64,000 bases of DNA from Pontibacter sp. G13 (GCF_031851795.1 NZ_CP134696.1:1421576-1485575), one strand, 5' to 3'; positions 33,733 through 43,213 are shown, numbered from the stretch's first letter. Notes: generated from the letters alone by a model not told the origin. Made by a program: numbers and translations.

Positions 33733-35682
33733 CTATCTCAGTGAAAGCTGTATTTCCACGGCCTCGCGAATATTGGCTGCCGCTGCGCGGTCGATGTACG
33801 GACGGGCATTGATGGAATCCATACGATTGCTGCGCTCTAGCAACAAGAATCCATACAAGTACTCTCCATGTGGCCATTTTTTGCGGGCAGCGACTTGGGC
33901 ATATTTCAGGGCCAGCGCCTTGTCTCTCGGCACGCCCAGACCTGAGTGATGAATATAGGCCAACAGATAGTAGCCCTTACCATCCAGCACCGGAATGGCC
34001 GTCTGGAGGTTTTCGGCCGCGCTGGCGTAGAGATAATCCGACTTTTTCTGCTGAGCTTCCACATATTGGCGCTTGCCAGTGTCCATGCGCTTGCGTTTTT
34101 CTTCCCGCTCCTGATTCGTCAGGCTCTGCTCGGAGATGCGGGAATTAGGCCCTGCCACGCGAGAGGACTCGGGCGTAAATCGCTTTTGCTGGGTATTGTT
34201 GGCGGGTTCGACGGAACGGCTGGAAGCGACCTGCGGAATGGGCGCCGCACCGAAGTTCACGCGACTTCGATTGAGGCGGGCTTTCACCGTATCGACCCGT
34301 TCGGCTTGGTAATTCAAGGAATCAAACAGCGTCAAACTTTGCTGGTAGTACGCAGCAGCCTCTTTGTAATTCGGGACAGGCAATTGGAAGAATCCATCTG
34401 CCAACTGGGCATAATCCTCCGCCAACTTGATCCCGGGAATGCCTCCATCGGGAAGATCCTGCTCGCCTGCGAGGGATTGAGCGTATTGGTAGAACTCGAT
34501 CGCTTTCTTGGGTTGGTTGCCATCGTGAAGCATATTGGCTACTGCAAGGCATTTTTCCGCCAGACTCAACGAATCCAAAGCAGTTTGCGTGCTATCTCCC
34601 ATCAGGGTATTCACTTCCGAATTCAGGCGGTCGATGAGTTGATTTTGTGCATCCTCTGCTTGACGGGTCTTGGCAGAATCGGTTCCTGCAATCGTCAATG
34701 CCAAATCGTAGCTATACCAAGCTGAGTCCAGCCGATTGCGACCTTCAAATTGCTGTCCGGCCGTCATGTAGCGATCGAACTCACTCTGGCTTGAGATTAC
34801 ATATTTGTAGATCATGTATCCAATCCCCCCGAAAACGACCAGTGCCAACAGACCCATGACGATCTTGGTGGTCAGATTGTCAATCGGAGGCCCTCCCGCC
34901 GGAACAGTTTCTGCTTCTTTTTCAGCTACTGGTCCAACCGCTTGGGTATCAATCACGGTAGCGCCCGAAGTACGTACTTCCTTGAGCTGGATGAGATAGC
35001 AGGAATAGTTATCGGTAGCCTTGAGTTTGGATTGTTTGGAGATCTGCTCCAGCATCTCCTCCGGATTCCCGGGCTGATCATCTTTGTGGGTGAAGATATT
35101 GGCGAGATCACCGAGCTTCACCGCCTGACCAATACCTGCCGTCGGCATGAAGAACATATCATGCGCATGAAGCTTATCGATCTGGATGTGGGTGAGCTGA
35201 ATTTCCTGAGGTGCATCCTTGCCGATGATTTGGGCTGAGGAGGGTTCAGATCCTGTCCGAGTCAAATTCAGAACTGTCTGTGCTTTGGCATCGAAATGAT
35301 AAACCGGCGCATCCCCTACCCAGGCAACCGTAATGGACTCATCGCCAATGTACATCAAGGACATGGTGGTTCCCATGTGGAGCCCCTCCGGATGATCTTC
35401 CTTGTATTTGGAAAGGAACTCCTCGGAACTTCTCAGTGCCTTGGTCAGGTATTCGGCGTCCAGTTGTGCTGGCGGCCGGTTGCGGACGAAATAGCGCGCC
35501 ATCTGGAGCGCGATATTTCGTGCGGCAGAGTCTCCCAAAGTCGTGCTTCCCTTGCCGTCACAGACGATGAAGAGGCGCTCGTGAGGATTGGCCTGAGTAT
35601 GAAGGGGAAAGAGAAAATCTTCGTTGACGGGTTGGTTACCAGCTTCCAATAGGGATACCGGCTGGTTGATCTGGATCTTCAT
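33733..35682 (-). CDS. PP2C-like phosphatase domain fused through one membrane helix to TPR/Sel1-like repeats
   Basis: A 649-residue protein. Residues 1-250 resemble a PP2C (PPM) serine/threonine phosphatase: NEDFLFPL, FIVCDGKGSTTLGDSAA (the DGxG metal motif, here DGKGS), GTTMSLMYIGDESITVAWVGDAPVYHF and a late TDNYSCYLIQL. A membrane helix follows near 273-293 (MGLLALVVFGGIGYMIYKYV). The C-terminal 330 residues contain tetratricopeptide-type helices (AIEFYQYAQSL, YKEAAAYYQQSL) and end with a Sel1-like unit (YLLAYIHHSGLGVPRDKALALKYAQVAA). Probably an inner-membrane signalling protein with cytoplasmic phosphatase and periplasmic repeats. No kinase gene adjoins. Catalytic competence is uncertain. 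Confidence 0.8.
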   Translation of the reverse strand: MKIQINQPVSLLEAGNQPVNEDFLFPLHTQANPHERLFIVCDGKGSTTLGDSAARNIALQMARYFVRNRPPAQLDAEYLTKALRSSEEFLSKYKEDHPEGLHMGTTMSLMYIGDESITVAWVGDAPVYHFDAKAQTVLNLTRTGSEPSSAQIIGKDAPQEIQLTHIQIDKLHAHDMFFMPTAGIGQAVKLGDLANIFTHKDDQPGNPEEMLEQISKQSKLKATDNYSCYLIQLKEVRTSGATVIDTQAVGPVAEKEAETVPAGGPPIDNLTTKIVMGLLALVVFGGIGYMIYKYVISSQSEFDRYMTAGQQFEGRNRLDSAWYSYDLALTIAGTDSAKTRQAEDAQNQLIDRLNSEVNTLMGDSTQTALDSLSLAEKCLAVANMLHDGNQPKKAIEFYQYAQSLAGEQDLPDGGIPGIKLAEDYAQLADGFFQLPVPNYKEAAAYYQQSLTLFDSLNYQAERVDTVKARLNRSRVNFGAAPIPQVASSRSVEPANNTQQKRFTPESSRVAGPNSRISEQSLTNQEREEKRKRMDTGKRQYVEAQQKKSDYLYASAAENLQTAIPVLDGKGYYLLAYIHHSGLGVPRDKALALKYAQVAARKKWPHGEYLYGFLLLERSNRMDSINARPYIDRAAAANIREAVEIQLSLR

Positions 35683-35846
35683 GGGGAATGTACGGTTCTG
35701 GCGATTCTATCAGCTGCCAATATAGTTGATTATGGGGAATAGTGCGGTTTTCAAGTCTATTTTTCGATGAATCACCGTTTGGAAAGGCCAAATGTCCGAA
35801 GGATTGCCCCGAAACCTTGACCTTTCACGAACACTTCCCCACATCG

Positions 35847-36836
35847 TTACAATTTGAAAGCTGTACCCGCAAAGGTCAATCCACTTCCAGAACCGATGAA
35901 GAACACATAAGAATTGGGGGTCAGCTTGCCTTTTTCCCACGCATCATTGAAGGCAATTGGGATGCAGGCCGATCCTGTGTAGGCATAATTCCGCATGGCG
36001 GTATGCGCTTTTTCATGGGGAAGCTTGAGGTTGTCAAGCGTCTTGCGGATAGAGTTGATGTTGATTTGGGTGAGGAAATACTGGTCGATATCCGCGGGCT
36101 TCAACTCCAGACGCTTGAGCATATTCCGCGAAATGGTCGTCCACATCTGCGGATTCAACGTCGGCGGGAAGCGGTAGTTGGTCTTGAGTACATGCTCCTT
36201 GTTGGCGACGGCTTCGGGGGTGAGCGGGTTTTTGGTCCCGACCCCATAGATCCCCATTCCATCGAAGTATTGGCCCAGCGTGATCAATTCACTGTCGAGA
36301 TACCCGCGATCCTCCGTCTCCTCGGCAGACAGGATGATCGCCCCTGCCCCATCGGCAAACAAGGTGGCGGTCTTCTTGTGCAAGGGATCGAGGAATTTCG
36401 AAATCGCATATACCCCGACTACGAGCACGTGCTTGTACCGCTGATCGGTCCGAATATATTTGGCGCCCACGTCCAATCCCATGACAAATCCCGCACAGGC
36501 TGCATTGAGATCAAAAGAGCCAGCATGTCCAGCTTGCAATCTGTATTGAAGCACAGCCGCCGTGGCGGGTGTGAGGTATTCTGGCGTATCGGTCGCGACA
36601 ATGATCAGATCGAGATCCTTGGCTTCCAGCCCTGCACGTTCCAATGCCTGAAGCGAAGCGTGTTCTGCCAGATCCACCGCAGATTCCTCTGGGGCACACC
36701 AGCGACGTTCGTAAATCTCGAGATTGGTTTCTAGCCACTCGCTCACATTTTCCCCGAGTGTTTCGTCGAAGTATGCATTGGTCAATCGGCGTTTCGGCAG
36801 GTAGGCGCCGGAGGAACGGATGACGGCATTGCGCAT
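35847..36836 (-). CDS. 3-oxoacyl-ACP synthase III (FabH) homologue with altered active site
   Basis: A 329-residue thiolase-fold protein with the KASIII layout: AERAGLEAKDLDLIIVATDTPEYL-type N-terminal region, nucleophile Cys114 in NAACAGFVMGLD, GDGAGA-type loop as FADGAGAIILS, and the C-terminal strand SGSGLTFAGTAFKL. Where FabH has the catalytic His (HQAN motif) this protein reads TQIN (Thr256), and where FabH has the catalytic Asn (GNTSAAS) it reads AYTGSAC (Tyr286). It therefore keeps only the Cys of the Cys-His-Asn triad. It may be an acyltransferase or ester-forming KASIII relative rather than the housekeeping FabH. No fatty-acid genes adjoin it. Confidence 0.85.
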   Translation of the reverse strand: MRNAVIRSSGAYLPKRRLTNAYFDETLGENVSEWLETNLEIYERRWCAPEESAVDLAEHASLQALERAGLEAKDLDLIIVATDTPEYLTPATAAVLQYRLQAGHAGSFDLNAACAGFVMGLDVGAKYIRTDQRYKHVLVVGVYAISKFLDPLHKKTATLFADGAGAIILSAEETEDRGYLDSELITLGQYFDGMGIYGVGTKNPLTPEAVANKEHVLKTNYRFPPTLNPQMWTTISRNMLKRLELKPADIDQYFLTQININSIRKTLDNLKLPHEKAHTAMRNYAYTGSACIPIAFNDAWEKGKLTPNSYVFFIGSGSGLTFAGTAFKL

Positions 36837-37038
36837 ATATTGGATATTATGAAAGTCGTAATAGAAGGTCTTATCCGAATTTATGCAATTCCCGCATGTC
36901 TTCCAATGCCTGTTAGATGAATAGCGGTGGATTTTTCGCAGAAATGGTAGGCAAAAAGGCGTAGTACTCTCTTTTGACGAGTACTAGCGATCCTGTCCGG
37001 AAAAGCGGGAAAGCCATCTAAGCATGGGATATTGAGGA

Positions 37039-37206
37039 GGATTTGGGCGTGCCCCTGCGTACTTGGAAGGGATGATGGCGCTTGGGAAGGTGGTCGCAGG
37101 GTCGTGTGCTGCATGGGTTCGCTGCGCTCCGTCCTCCGCTGAAGGCTCCGGACCGCTCCTCTGGGAGCGCCATTACGCCCACTCACGCCACACCAACCAA
37201 CCGCAC
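37039..37206 (+). repeat. GTGCGG repeat, copy F
   Basis: F orientation, starting GGATTTGGGCGTGCCCC and ending CCAACCAACCGCAC. Its core is identical over about 75 bases to the reverse complement of copy C. It fills most of the 384-bp gap between the FabH homologue and the next small gene; 36837-37038 shows nothing else. Confidence 0.85.
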
Positions 37207-37220
37207 GTAAAATGGATTGG

Positions 37221-37445
37221 CTAGTTTTCGACTTGGGTCGGTTCTTTGGAAGCTTCCTCTGCTTTTTTGGCTTTGGCATTTTGTATCACTACATACATGG
37301 ATCCCCCAAAAATCAGGGCAAGTCCGAGTCCTTGCAAGATATATCCGGGAATTTTGAGGTCAGACATCCAAAGCGTGGCTCCTACCACAGATAGGCACAT
37401 ACCCCCGACCACTGGAAGGAGCGAAAGAGAAGAAGATTTTTTCAT
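37221..37445 (-). CDS. small membrane protein, 74 aa
   Basis: Start at ATG 37445 gives MKKSSSLSLLPVVGGM, with two hydrophobic helices (about 8-26 and 35-55) and a charged Lys/Glu tail (AKAKKAEEASKEPTQVEN). Predicted inner-membrane hairpin protein with a cytoplasmic tail. Family not recognised. The frame's codons upstream to 37490 do not look coding. Moderate confidence because of its small size. Confidence 0.5.
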   Translation of the reverse strand: MKKSSSLSLLPVVGGMCLSVVGATLWMSDLKIPGYILQGLGLALIFGGSMYVVIQNAKAKKAEEASKEPTQVEN

Positions 37446-37689
37446 AGCGAAGGAATTGTATCTCTGATCACAGAGGGAGCAAGTAGGCATTGACCGTCAG
37501 CGCAAAGACTAGACTTCAATATAATTTCCATTGACAGATTATCCAAAAAGAGCCAACGAATGGATGGCCACGGGACGGAATAGATGGTTGTTCTGCAAAA
37601 CGCCCCCCATTCGTCATAGCCTCACAAAAACGACCAACGTCGTTTCTTCATGAAGAAGAAATGACATGCCAGAAACCAGTGCCTGAAAA

Positions 37690-37722
37690 AGGAAAAGCCA
37701 CCCCCTATCGGGAGCGGCTTCT
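37690..37722 (-). terminator. terminator of the T9SS beta-helix gene
   Basis: On the minus strand AGCCGCTCCC pairs with GGGGGTGGCT around GATA, followed by TTTTTCC, about 80 bases after the stop codon at 37800. The remainder of the gap 37446-37799 holds no recognised feature. Confidence 0.75.
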
Positions 37723-37799
37723 TATCGGGTCAATTACCTTAACCTTACCAAATTCGGTGGATGCTTGAAGGAATATGCTCCTTCATCAGCCCTTCCAAC

Positions 37800-39488
37800 C
37801 TACTGCTTGATCACGCGCTTAGCAGCAACTTTAGCACCTTGCTGTACACGTACAGTGTAGATACCTGCAGGAGCGTCAACCATGTTCACAGCTACGTCGA
37901 TAGAACCAGCAGCAGGAGTAACTTCCTCGATGGATACCATACGACCAGCGTTGTCGAATACAGCGATTGTAACAGTTTCCATTTCCAATCCTTCAGCAAC
38001 GATGTTGAAGACAGAAGTAGTTGGGTTAGGGAACATGTTCAATTCAGCGGTGAACTCGTTGTCGATAGAAACGATGTTCGGACGCAAGAAACCGTAGTGA
38101 GAAAGAGCAGTCCAGCCAGCAGCCCAGAAGTTTTCTCCGCTGTTGTCGAAAGCACCTTTGTAATCTACAGTGGTGAAGAAAGCGTCAGAGTATACGTCGG
38201 AATCCAAAGAAGAAGCGTCCAATGCAGGAGAACCAACAGCTGGACGAGGGTCCAACATCAAGTTCTGGTCGCGAGAGATGCTTACCAATTGTGGATCAAC
38301 GTAGGAGTTGTTTCCGTCGTTGTATGCGTTGATAGCGTAGAACTGGGAGTCAGCAATTACTTGAGCTTCCAAAGTGTCAGCGTAGTTAGCAGGAACCATC
38401 AAGAAGATGGAATCTTGGTCACCGTTCTCCAAGTTGTAGAAGATGTTGTTTTTCAACGCCAAATCTCCTTCTTTCAAACGCTGGAGAGTGTTCTCAGGAG
38501 AACCACCACGAACTTCGATGAAGATACCGCGTCCCCAGTCAGTGAAGATAGAGTTGTGGTAGAAACCACCCGCGTTGTCGCGGAAGTATACAGCAGCACG
38601 GCCAGTGTTAGGACCTTGTCCGATGTAAGTAGCGTTTACGATAGTTGGAGTTGCGAAAGGCTCGCCAGACTCAGGAGAAGTACCACCGTCGTGCTCACCA
38701 CCGTGTCCACCTGTAGTAGGCTGGTGGATAGCGAACCAGAATTGGTTCTTTCCTCTCCATCCTTGGTCGTAGTCAAAGCAGTCATCCCCTACAAATGCAG
38801 AGATCAAGTACTTAGTGGAAGCAGTACCACCGAACCACTCGAAACCGTCGTCTTTGTTCGCGTAAACCTCGATGTAGGAAAGCTTGGTACCAGTACCAAC
38901 ACCACCCATAGTCAAACCGTTGATCTCGTTGTTTGCACCGATGTCAGAACCACCGTGGCGGATAGAGATGTAGGAAAGCTCACCAGCGTTCCAAGTGTCG
39001 TCACATGCAACAGTAGAGTCAAGCTGACCGTAACGGCCACGATCTTCAGTTTCTGGAATACCTTCGATACGCTGTACAGTAGGAACAGTGTTCAAGCAGG
39101 CTTTACCCAACATGATTACACCACCCCACTGGCCGTTTGCAAATTTGTCGAGGTCGGAAGGAGTCGTTACGTCATCATTCTCAGAAGTGAAGATGATTGG
39201 CTCAGTTGCAGTACCTTTAGCGGAGAGGTAACCACCAGCAGCAACGATCAACGCAGAAGCGTCTTCGCCAGTACCAGCCATACCTTTGATTACAGCACCT
39301 GGCTCGATAGTCAAAGTATCGCCATCGTTTACAAATACGAATCCGTCGAGGATGTAAACAGTGTCCTTAGACCAAGTAACAGTACCAGTACCAGCACCTG
39401 TATCGGTGATGGTTTTAGTAGGCAGGTTTTGAGCAGATACGGAACCTGCCATCAAAGCCGCTGCCAAAAAAGTGTACAATTTTTTCAT
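37800..39488 (-). CDS. secreted beta-helix protein with T9SS sorting domain
   Basis: A 562-residue protein with a clear signal peptide (MKKLYTFLAAALMAGSVSAQ), a long right-handed beta-helix-like middle (repeated G-x-I/V patterns: VIKGMAGTGEDASALIVAAG, SYISIRHGGSDIGANNEING, LSYIEVYANKDDGFEWFGG) and a C-terminal T9SS domain from LNMFPNPTTSVFNI to the end, including IAVFDNAGRMVSIEEV and AGIYTVRVQQG. No catalytic residues are recognised; this type is often found beside a TonB-dependent receptor, as here. Its third-position codon usage is strongly biased, and the opposite strand stays open for about 580 codons, both hints of a highly expressed gene. Confidence 0.88.
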   Translation of the reverse strand: MKKLYTFLAAALMAGSVSAQNLPTKTITDTGAGTGTVTWSKDTVYILDGFVFVNDGDTLTIEPGAVIKGMAGTGEDASALIVAAGGYLSAKGTATEPIIFTSENDDVTTPSDLDKFANGQWGGVIMLGKACLNTVPTVQRIEGIPETEDRGRYGQLDSTVACDDTWNAGELSYISIRHGGSDIGANNEINGLTMGGVGTGTKLSYIEVYANKDDGFEWFGGTASTKYLISAFVGDDCFDYDQGWRGKNQFWFAIHQPTTGGHGGEHDGGTSPESGEPFATPTIVNATYIGQGPNTGRAAVYFRDNAGGFYHNSIFTDWGRGIFIEVRGGSPENTLQRLKEGDLALKNNIFYNLENGDQDSIFLMVPANYADTLEAQVIADSQFYAINAYNDGNNSYVDPQLVSISRDQNLMLDPRPAVGSPALDASSLDSDVYSDAFFTTVDYKGAFDNSGENFWAAGWTALSHYGFLRPNIVSIDNEFTAELNMFPNPTTSVFNIVAEGLEMETVTIAVFDNAGRMVSIEEVTPAAGSIDVAVNMVDAPAGIYTVRVQQGAKVAAKRVIKQ

Positions 39489-39532
39489 TGTATCGTGGAT
39501 TAATTGAGGTGGATTGGTAATGTGATTCGCGA

Positions 39533-39540
39533 CAAAAGTA
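39533..39540 (-). promoter_or_regulatory. candidate -7 promoter box of the T9SS beta-helix gene
   Basis: TACTTTTG on the minus strand fits the TAnnTTTG consensus and lies 45 bases upstream of the start codon. The -33 position has no TTTG. Confidence 0.4.
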
Positions 39541-40218
39541 TGCGGAGACGATTAAGGGTATGTTAAGGCCGGTTAAAGGTTACGTTCTGAAAAATGACGA
39601 AATATTAAATAATGATTATCAACTACAAGCACTTCGTTTAATCCAAGCTTTAAACTATTATTAATAATTGAATTAAATATTCCCGATCCATTTGGATATT
39701 TCCTCGGAAATAATTGGCCCTATTGGCAACAGAAGCCTCATTTTGCCATAATGCATTAGATATCAGAAAATTAAACCGACCATACGAACAAATCCCTAGA
39801 GCCTCCTGCACATACACATTTCAACGACTCTCATTAACCAGCTTTGGATTATCCCAAAACCAAAACTTACAATCCTCCATTAAATTCCCCCGCAAAGAGC
39901 TCTATTCTCCTGAATATCCAGAAGCTATTTCCATACGATTCTAATTTTCGACGATAGACTGCCTACTTTATGTGTCCCCCTACCACCAGATGCCTTACCC
40001 ATTAGCATGCCCTAAGCCATTCGCGATCATTCGAAGTCGAGCAAGGAAGGCATAGTTCCCCCAGTCGGTTAGTCTGAGATGATGTTGAAGAGCATCCAGA
40101 AGAACCGGTAGGATCTAGGGACTCCCAAGGTGGCCCACCGGTGAGGGAATTGCGGGAGCTAGGGGAAAGGCCCGAGAGGGAAGTCCTGACCGTAGGGCGC
40201 ATATCATACACCCCGCAA
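39541..40218. other. 678-bp intergenic region between the TonB receptor and the T9SS beta-helix gene
   Basis: 39541-39960 is strongly AT-rich with no believable gene. 39990-40215 is abruptly GC-rich, without a known RNA or repeat recognised by eye; a minus-strand frame of 85 codons crosses it but begins inside the receptor's terminator and has no family resemblance. Confidence 0.5.
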
Positions 40219-40256
40219 AACAAAAAACCCGTGATAGCCGAAGCTATCACGGGTTT
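40219..40256 (-). terminator. rho-independent terminator of the TonB-dependent receptor gene
   Basis: On the minus strand AAACCCGTGATAGC and GCTATCACGGGTTT form a 14-bp perfect stem with a stable TTCG loop, followed by TTTTGTTTTG. It is 24 bases past the stop codon at 40280. Confidence 0.92.
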
Positions 40257-40279
40257 CATGTGGAATAAGGCTTGCTGTC

Positions 40280-43213
40280 TTAGAAGCTGGCGGAAAGTCC
40301 CAAAGAGAAGGACTGACCAGACACTCCGCGGCTAGAGAAGATGTACTCTTGACCGAGGTAAGACTGCGTATACTTGGTCTCAGGATTCAACAAGTTGTTG
40401 GCACGGAAACGGACCTTGAAGATCTCGCCAATGGTCTTGCTGACAGAGAAGTTCATCACGTTACGAGGCTGCTCATACACGTCAGGAGAGTTGGCAGATC
40501 CAACGAACACGATACGCTCTCCAAAGGTGTTCCAGCTCAAGGAAGCTTGCAATCCCAACTCGTCATTGTCGTACAAGAACTCGGCGTTGGCAGCATATGG
40601 AGACTGACCAAACATCGGACGAGTTTCAGGAAGATCTGGGAAGTTCGCACGCTTGGCTTCCAACTCTTGAGGATCCAATCGTACTTCAGACTGAATGATG
40701 GATACGTTACCGGAGATCATGAATGGGTAGAAAGCATCTCCCAAGAAGTTCAAACGCTTGCGGAATTCAAGTTCGATACCGTAAGAATTCGCTTCAGCGA
40801 CATTACGGAACTGGAATTCTGGGTTTTGAGCTTCAGTCAAGATCACTCGTTCGATCGGGTTGGTGAATCCTTTGTAGAATACAGAGGCAGACAAGATCTC
40901 ACCTGGCTGATACATCCACTCCCAACGAAGATCGAGGTTGTCGATCAAGGTACGCGTCAAGTCTGGGTTACCAGTCTCTACGTAGTCTCCAACGAAGTTG
41001 AAGGAGGAGAAAGGCGCAAACTCACGGAAGGTCGGACGTGCCAAGGTACGAGAGTATCCTGCACGGATATTCATGGAGGAAACAGGCTTGAAGATGAAGT
41101 GAGCCGCAGGCAACACATCATTCAGATCCAGTTTGGAGGTATCATCATTCGGGTTCATGGACATAACTTCGGAAAGGGTCTTTTCGAAGCGCGCACCCCC
41201 TACAAACTTCAAGCGGCTTGTCAATGGAAGCTCGGTCATCAAGTAAGTAGCCCATACAGTCTGCTCACCATTGTAGATGTTGCTCAACTGCGTGCGGTCT
41301 GTCAAGTACATGCCGTACTGGAAGTTTTCTACGTACTTGATCGTTCCGTCAGGATTGATTCCGTCAAATACCAAGGTGGTATCGATCACCCCATAATTGT
41401 CTTGGATAAAGAACTGCTCTGGATCACCCTTGAACTGATCGGCAGGATCAAGACGTCCCTGCAAGCTCTGCATGTTCTCGTAGTTGTAACGAGTCTCAGA
41501 GAACTCACGGGTACGGTGGTCATATACACCTCCAGCCTTGATCAGACCATCGCGACCATTCAACTTGAAGTCGTAAGTCAAATCGACCTTGCCATTGTAG
41601 CTCTGGTCAGACATGTTCCGGTAGAAGCGCGCAGCAGGAACGTAGTTGGACTCATTGAATTCGTAGGTTACGCTGTCCTCGATGTTCGGCACATCGAAAC
41701 GTTCCCATGCCAAGAAGCGGAGATCTGGCTCATATTGGCTACCGATGGAGTAAGATCCCAACCAGTCTACTTTCAGGCGAGAAATCTTGTGCTCACCACG
41801 TACTTGGAAGACGTCCAATTTACGCTCGGTGTATCCTGCAACAGTCGTGAAGTAGGTGTTTCCTACGTTCAGGTTCTGAGCCGGGCCTTCCAGAGATTGT
41901 GCATAGTTGCTACCGCTCTGGTTGTGCATGTACATTGCGCTTACTTTGTGGTTGGTGGATTTCCAACCCAAGTTCACGATTCCTCCCCACAATACATCTT
42001 GAGAAGCAGACTCGGACTTCAATTCGCTATCAGGACCCAATGTTTCGTCAGTCGGTCCAGACACGGTGTAGCGGTTCTCTGCTCCATTGAAGTAAGCGTT
42101 GTATTCGTTGCGGTAGGAGATACCAGCGGAGTAGGAGAATGACTGAGTCTCCTTGAAGCGGTGTTGGTTACCGATGTAGAACTGGTAGCTCTGATCCATG
42201 AATGAGTTGATGGTACCCAAACCTGGCTGACGAGTGAAGCTCTCCTTGATACCACGATTGACACGGTCAGCAATATCCGGATCGGTCGGGCTGGTTGTAA
42301 TCGGCAATTCGAAGTTTGGATCAGCCAACAAATCTGGCAATGCGCGAGTACCATCGTCGGAACCCAACCAGTCAGCGCCACCACGGCCGCCGCTGATCAA
42401 TCCATCTTGCAGGGAAGAAACAGTATTGTACCCCATGGAAGCAGAAGCCTTCACGGTGAATTTATCGGGGTGATCTTTGGTGATGATATTCACCAACCCA
42501 CCGGTAAAGTCGCCTGGAAGGTCAGGGGTGAAAGTTTTGATGACCGTTACATTGTCTACCATGTTGGAAGGAATGATGTCCAACTGGATGGTGTTACGGT
42601 TGGGGTCGAGACCTGGCAAGCTCGCTCCATTCAGGATAGATTTGGAGTAGCGGTCACCAAGACCACGAACATATACATATTTACCACCTTCCACGGTCAC
42701 ACCGGGAACGGCCTTCATCAAGTTCCCTACGTTGTTGGCACCTACACGCGCAGCCAAGTCAGCGGAAACCGCATCGACAGACTGTACAGAGTTCAGACGC
42801 TTGGTGTAAGTCGCTACGTCAGAAGAACGGCTTTGGGTAGCTGTGATATTGACCGCCAAATCTTGGTTGGCAGACATTTCTTCTTGAAGTACACGCTGAT
42901 CTACGACTTTTACTTTGCCGGGCTCAACGATGACATTTTTAACAGAGTCGTCTAGGTAGGAGATATATTTGATCACCAAGGTGTAAGTTCCAGCAGGTAC
43001 CTTGATGTTGAATTTTCCTTCGAGGTCAGTATTGGCACCACCTTTTGGGGTACCATCGACAGCCAAAACAGTGGCGCCGACCATAGGCTCACCTGATCCT
43101 CCATCGATGACAGATCCGGTGATAGTTCCAGTGGATCCTCCTTGAGCAAAGCCCATCTGAACGAAGGCAGACAGCAACAGCAAGGAAAAGAGTCCGGTAA
43201 ATAATCGGTTCAT
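40280..43213 (-). CDS. TonB-dependent outer-membrane receptor with CarboxypepD-reg-like N-terminal domain
   Basis: A 977-residue receptor. A signal peptide (cleavage near MGFAQ) is followed by a carboxypeptidase-regulatory-like beta-sandwich at about 28-115 (GTITGSVIDGGSGEPMVGAT), a plug at 135-260 (SVQSVDAVSADLAARVGANN, then YVRGLGDRYSKSILNGASLPG and FTPDLPGDFTGG), and a 22-strand-type barrel ending in the aromatic SFSLGLSASF. No SusD-like partner follows; instead a T9SS beta-helix protein lies downstream after its own terminator. The ligand is unknown. As in that neighbour, codon usage is strongly biased (antisense open for about 600 codons), suggesting high expression. Confidence 0.93.
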   Translation of the reverse strand: MNRLFTGLFSLLLLSAFVQMGFAQGGSTGTITGSVIDGGSGEPMVGATVLAVDGTPKGGANTDLEGKFNIKVPAGTYTLVIKYISYLDDSVKNVIVEPGKVKVVDQRVLQEEMSANQDLAVNITATQSRSSDVATYTKRLNSVQSVDAVSADLAARVGANNVGNLMKAVPGVTVEGGKYVYVRGLGDRYSKSILNGASLPGLDPNRNTIQLDIIPSNMVDNVTVIKTFTPDLPGDFTGGLVNIITKDHPDKFTVKASASMGYNTVSSLQDGLISGGRGGADWLGSDDGTRALPDLLADPNFELPITTSPTDPDIADRVNRGIKESFTRQPGLGTINSFMDQSYQFYIGNQHRFKETQSFSYSAGISYRNEYNAYFNGAENRYTVSGPTDETLGPDSELKSESASQDVLWGGIVNLGWKSTNHKVSAMYMHNQSGSNYAQSLEGPAQNLNVGNTYFTTVAGYTERKLDVFQVRGEHKISRLKVDWLGSYSIGSQYEPDLRFLAWERFDVPNIEDSVTYEFNESNYVPAARFYRNMSDQSYNGKVDLTYDFKLNGRDGLIKAGGVYDHRTREFSETRYNYENMQSLQGRLDPADQFKGDPEQFFIQDNYGVIDTTLVFDGINPDGTIKYVENFQYGMYLTDRTQLSNIYNGEQTVWATYLMTELPLTSRLKFVGGARFEKTLSEVMSMNPNDDTSKLDLNDVLPAAHFIFKPVSSMNIRAGYSRTLARPTFREFAPFSSFNFVGDYVETGNPDLTRTLIDNLDLRWEWMYQPGEILSASVFYKGFTNPIERVILTEAQNPEFQFRNVAEANSYGIELEFRKRLNFLGDAFYPFMISGNVSIIQSEVRLDPQELEAKRANFPDLPETRPMFGQSPYAANAEFLYDNDELGLQASLSWNTFGERIVFVGSANSPDVYEQPRNVMNFSVSKTIGEIFKVRFRANNLLNPETKYTQSYLGQEYIFSSRGVSGQSFSLGLSASF

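Noticed and set aside
37761-39503. A 580-codon + strand open frame opposite the T9SS beta-helix gene
   Set aside because: Composition is Ser/Val/Arg/Thr-rich low-quality sequence, while the minus strand has a signal peptide and T9SS domain; it is a by-product of codon bias.
40002-40259. An 85-codon minus-strand frame after the TonB receptor
   Set aside because: Its start lies inside the receptor's terminator stem and it is Ser/Pro/Gly-rich with no domain.
40349-42142. A 597-codon + strand open frame opposite the TonB receptor
   Set aside because: Same reason: no recognisable domain; the receptor on the other strand is unambiguous.
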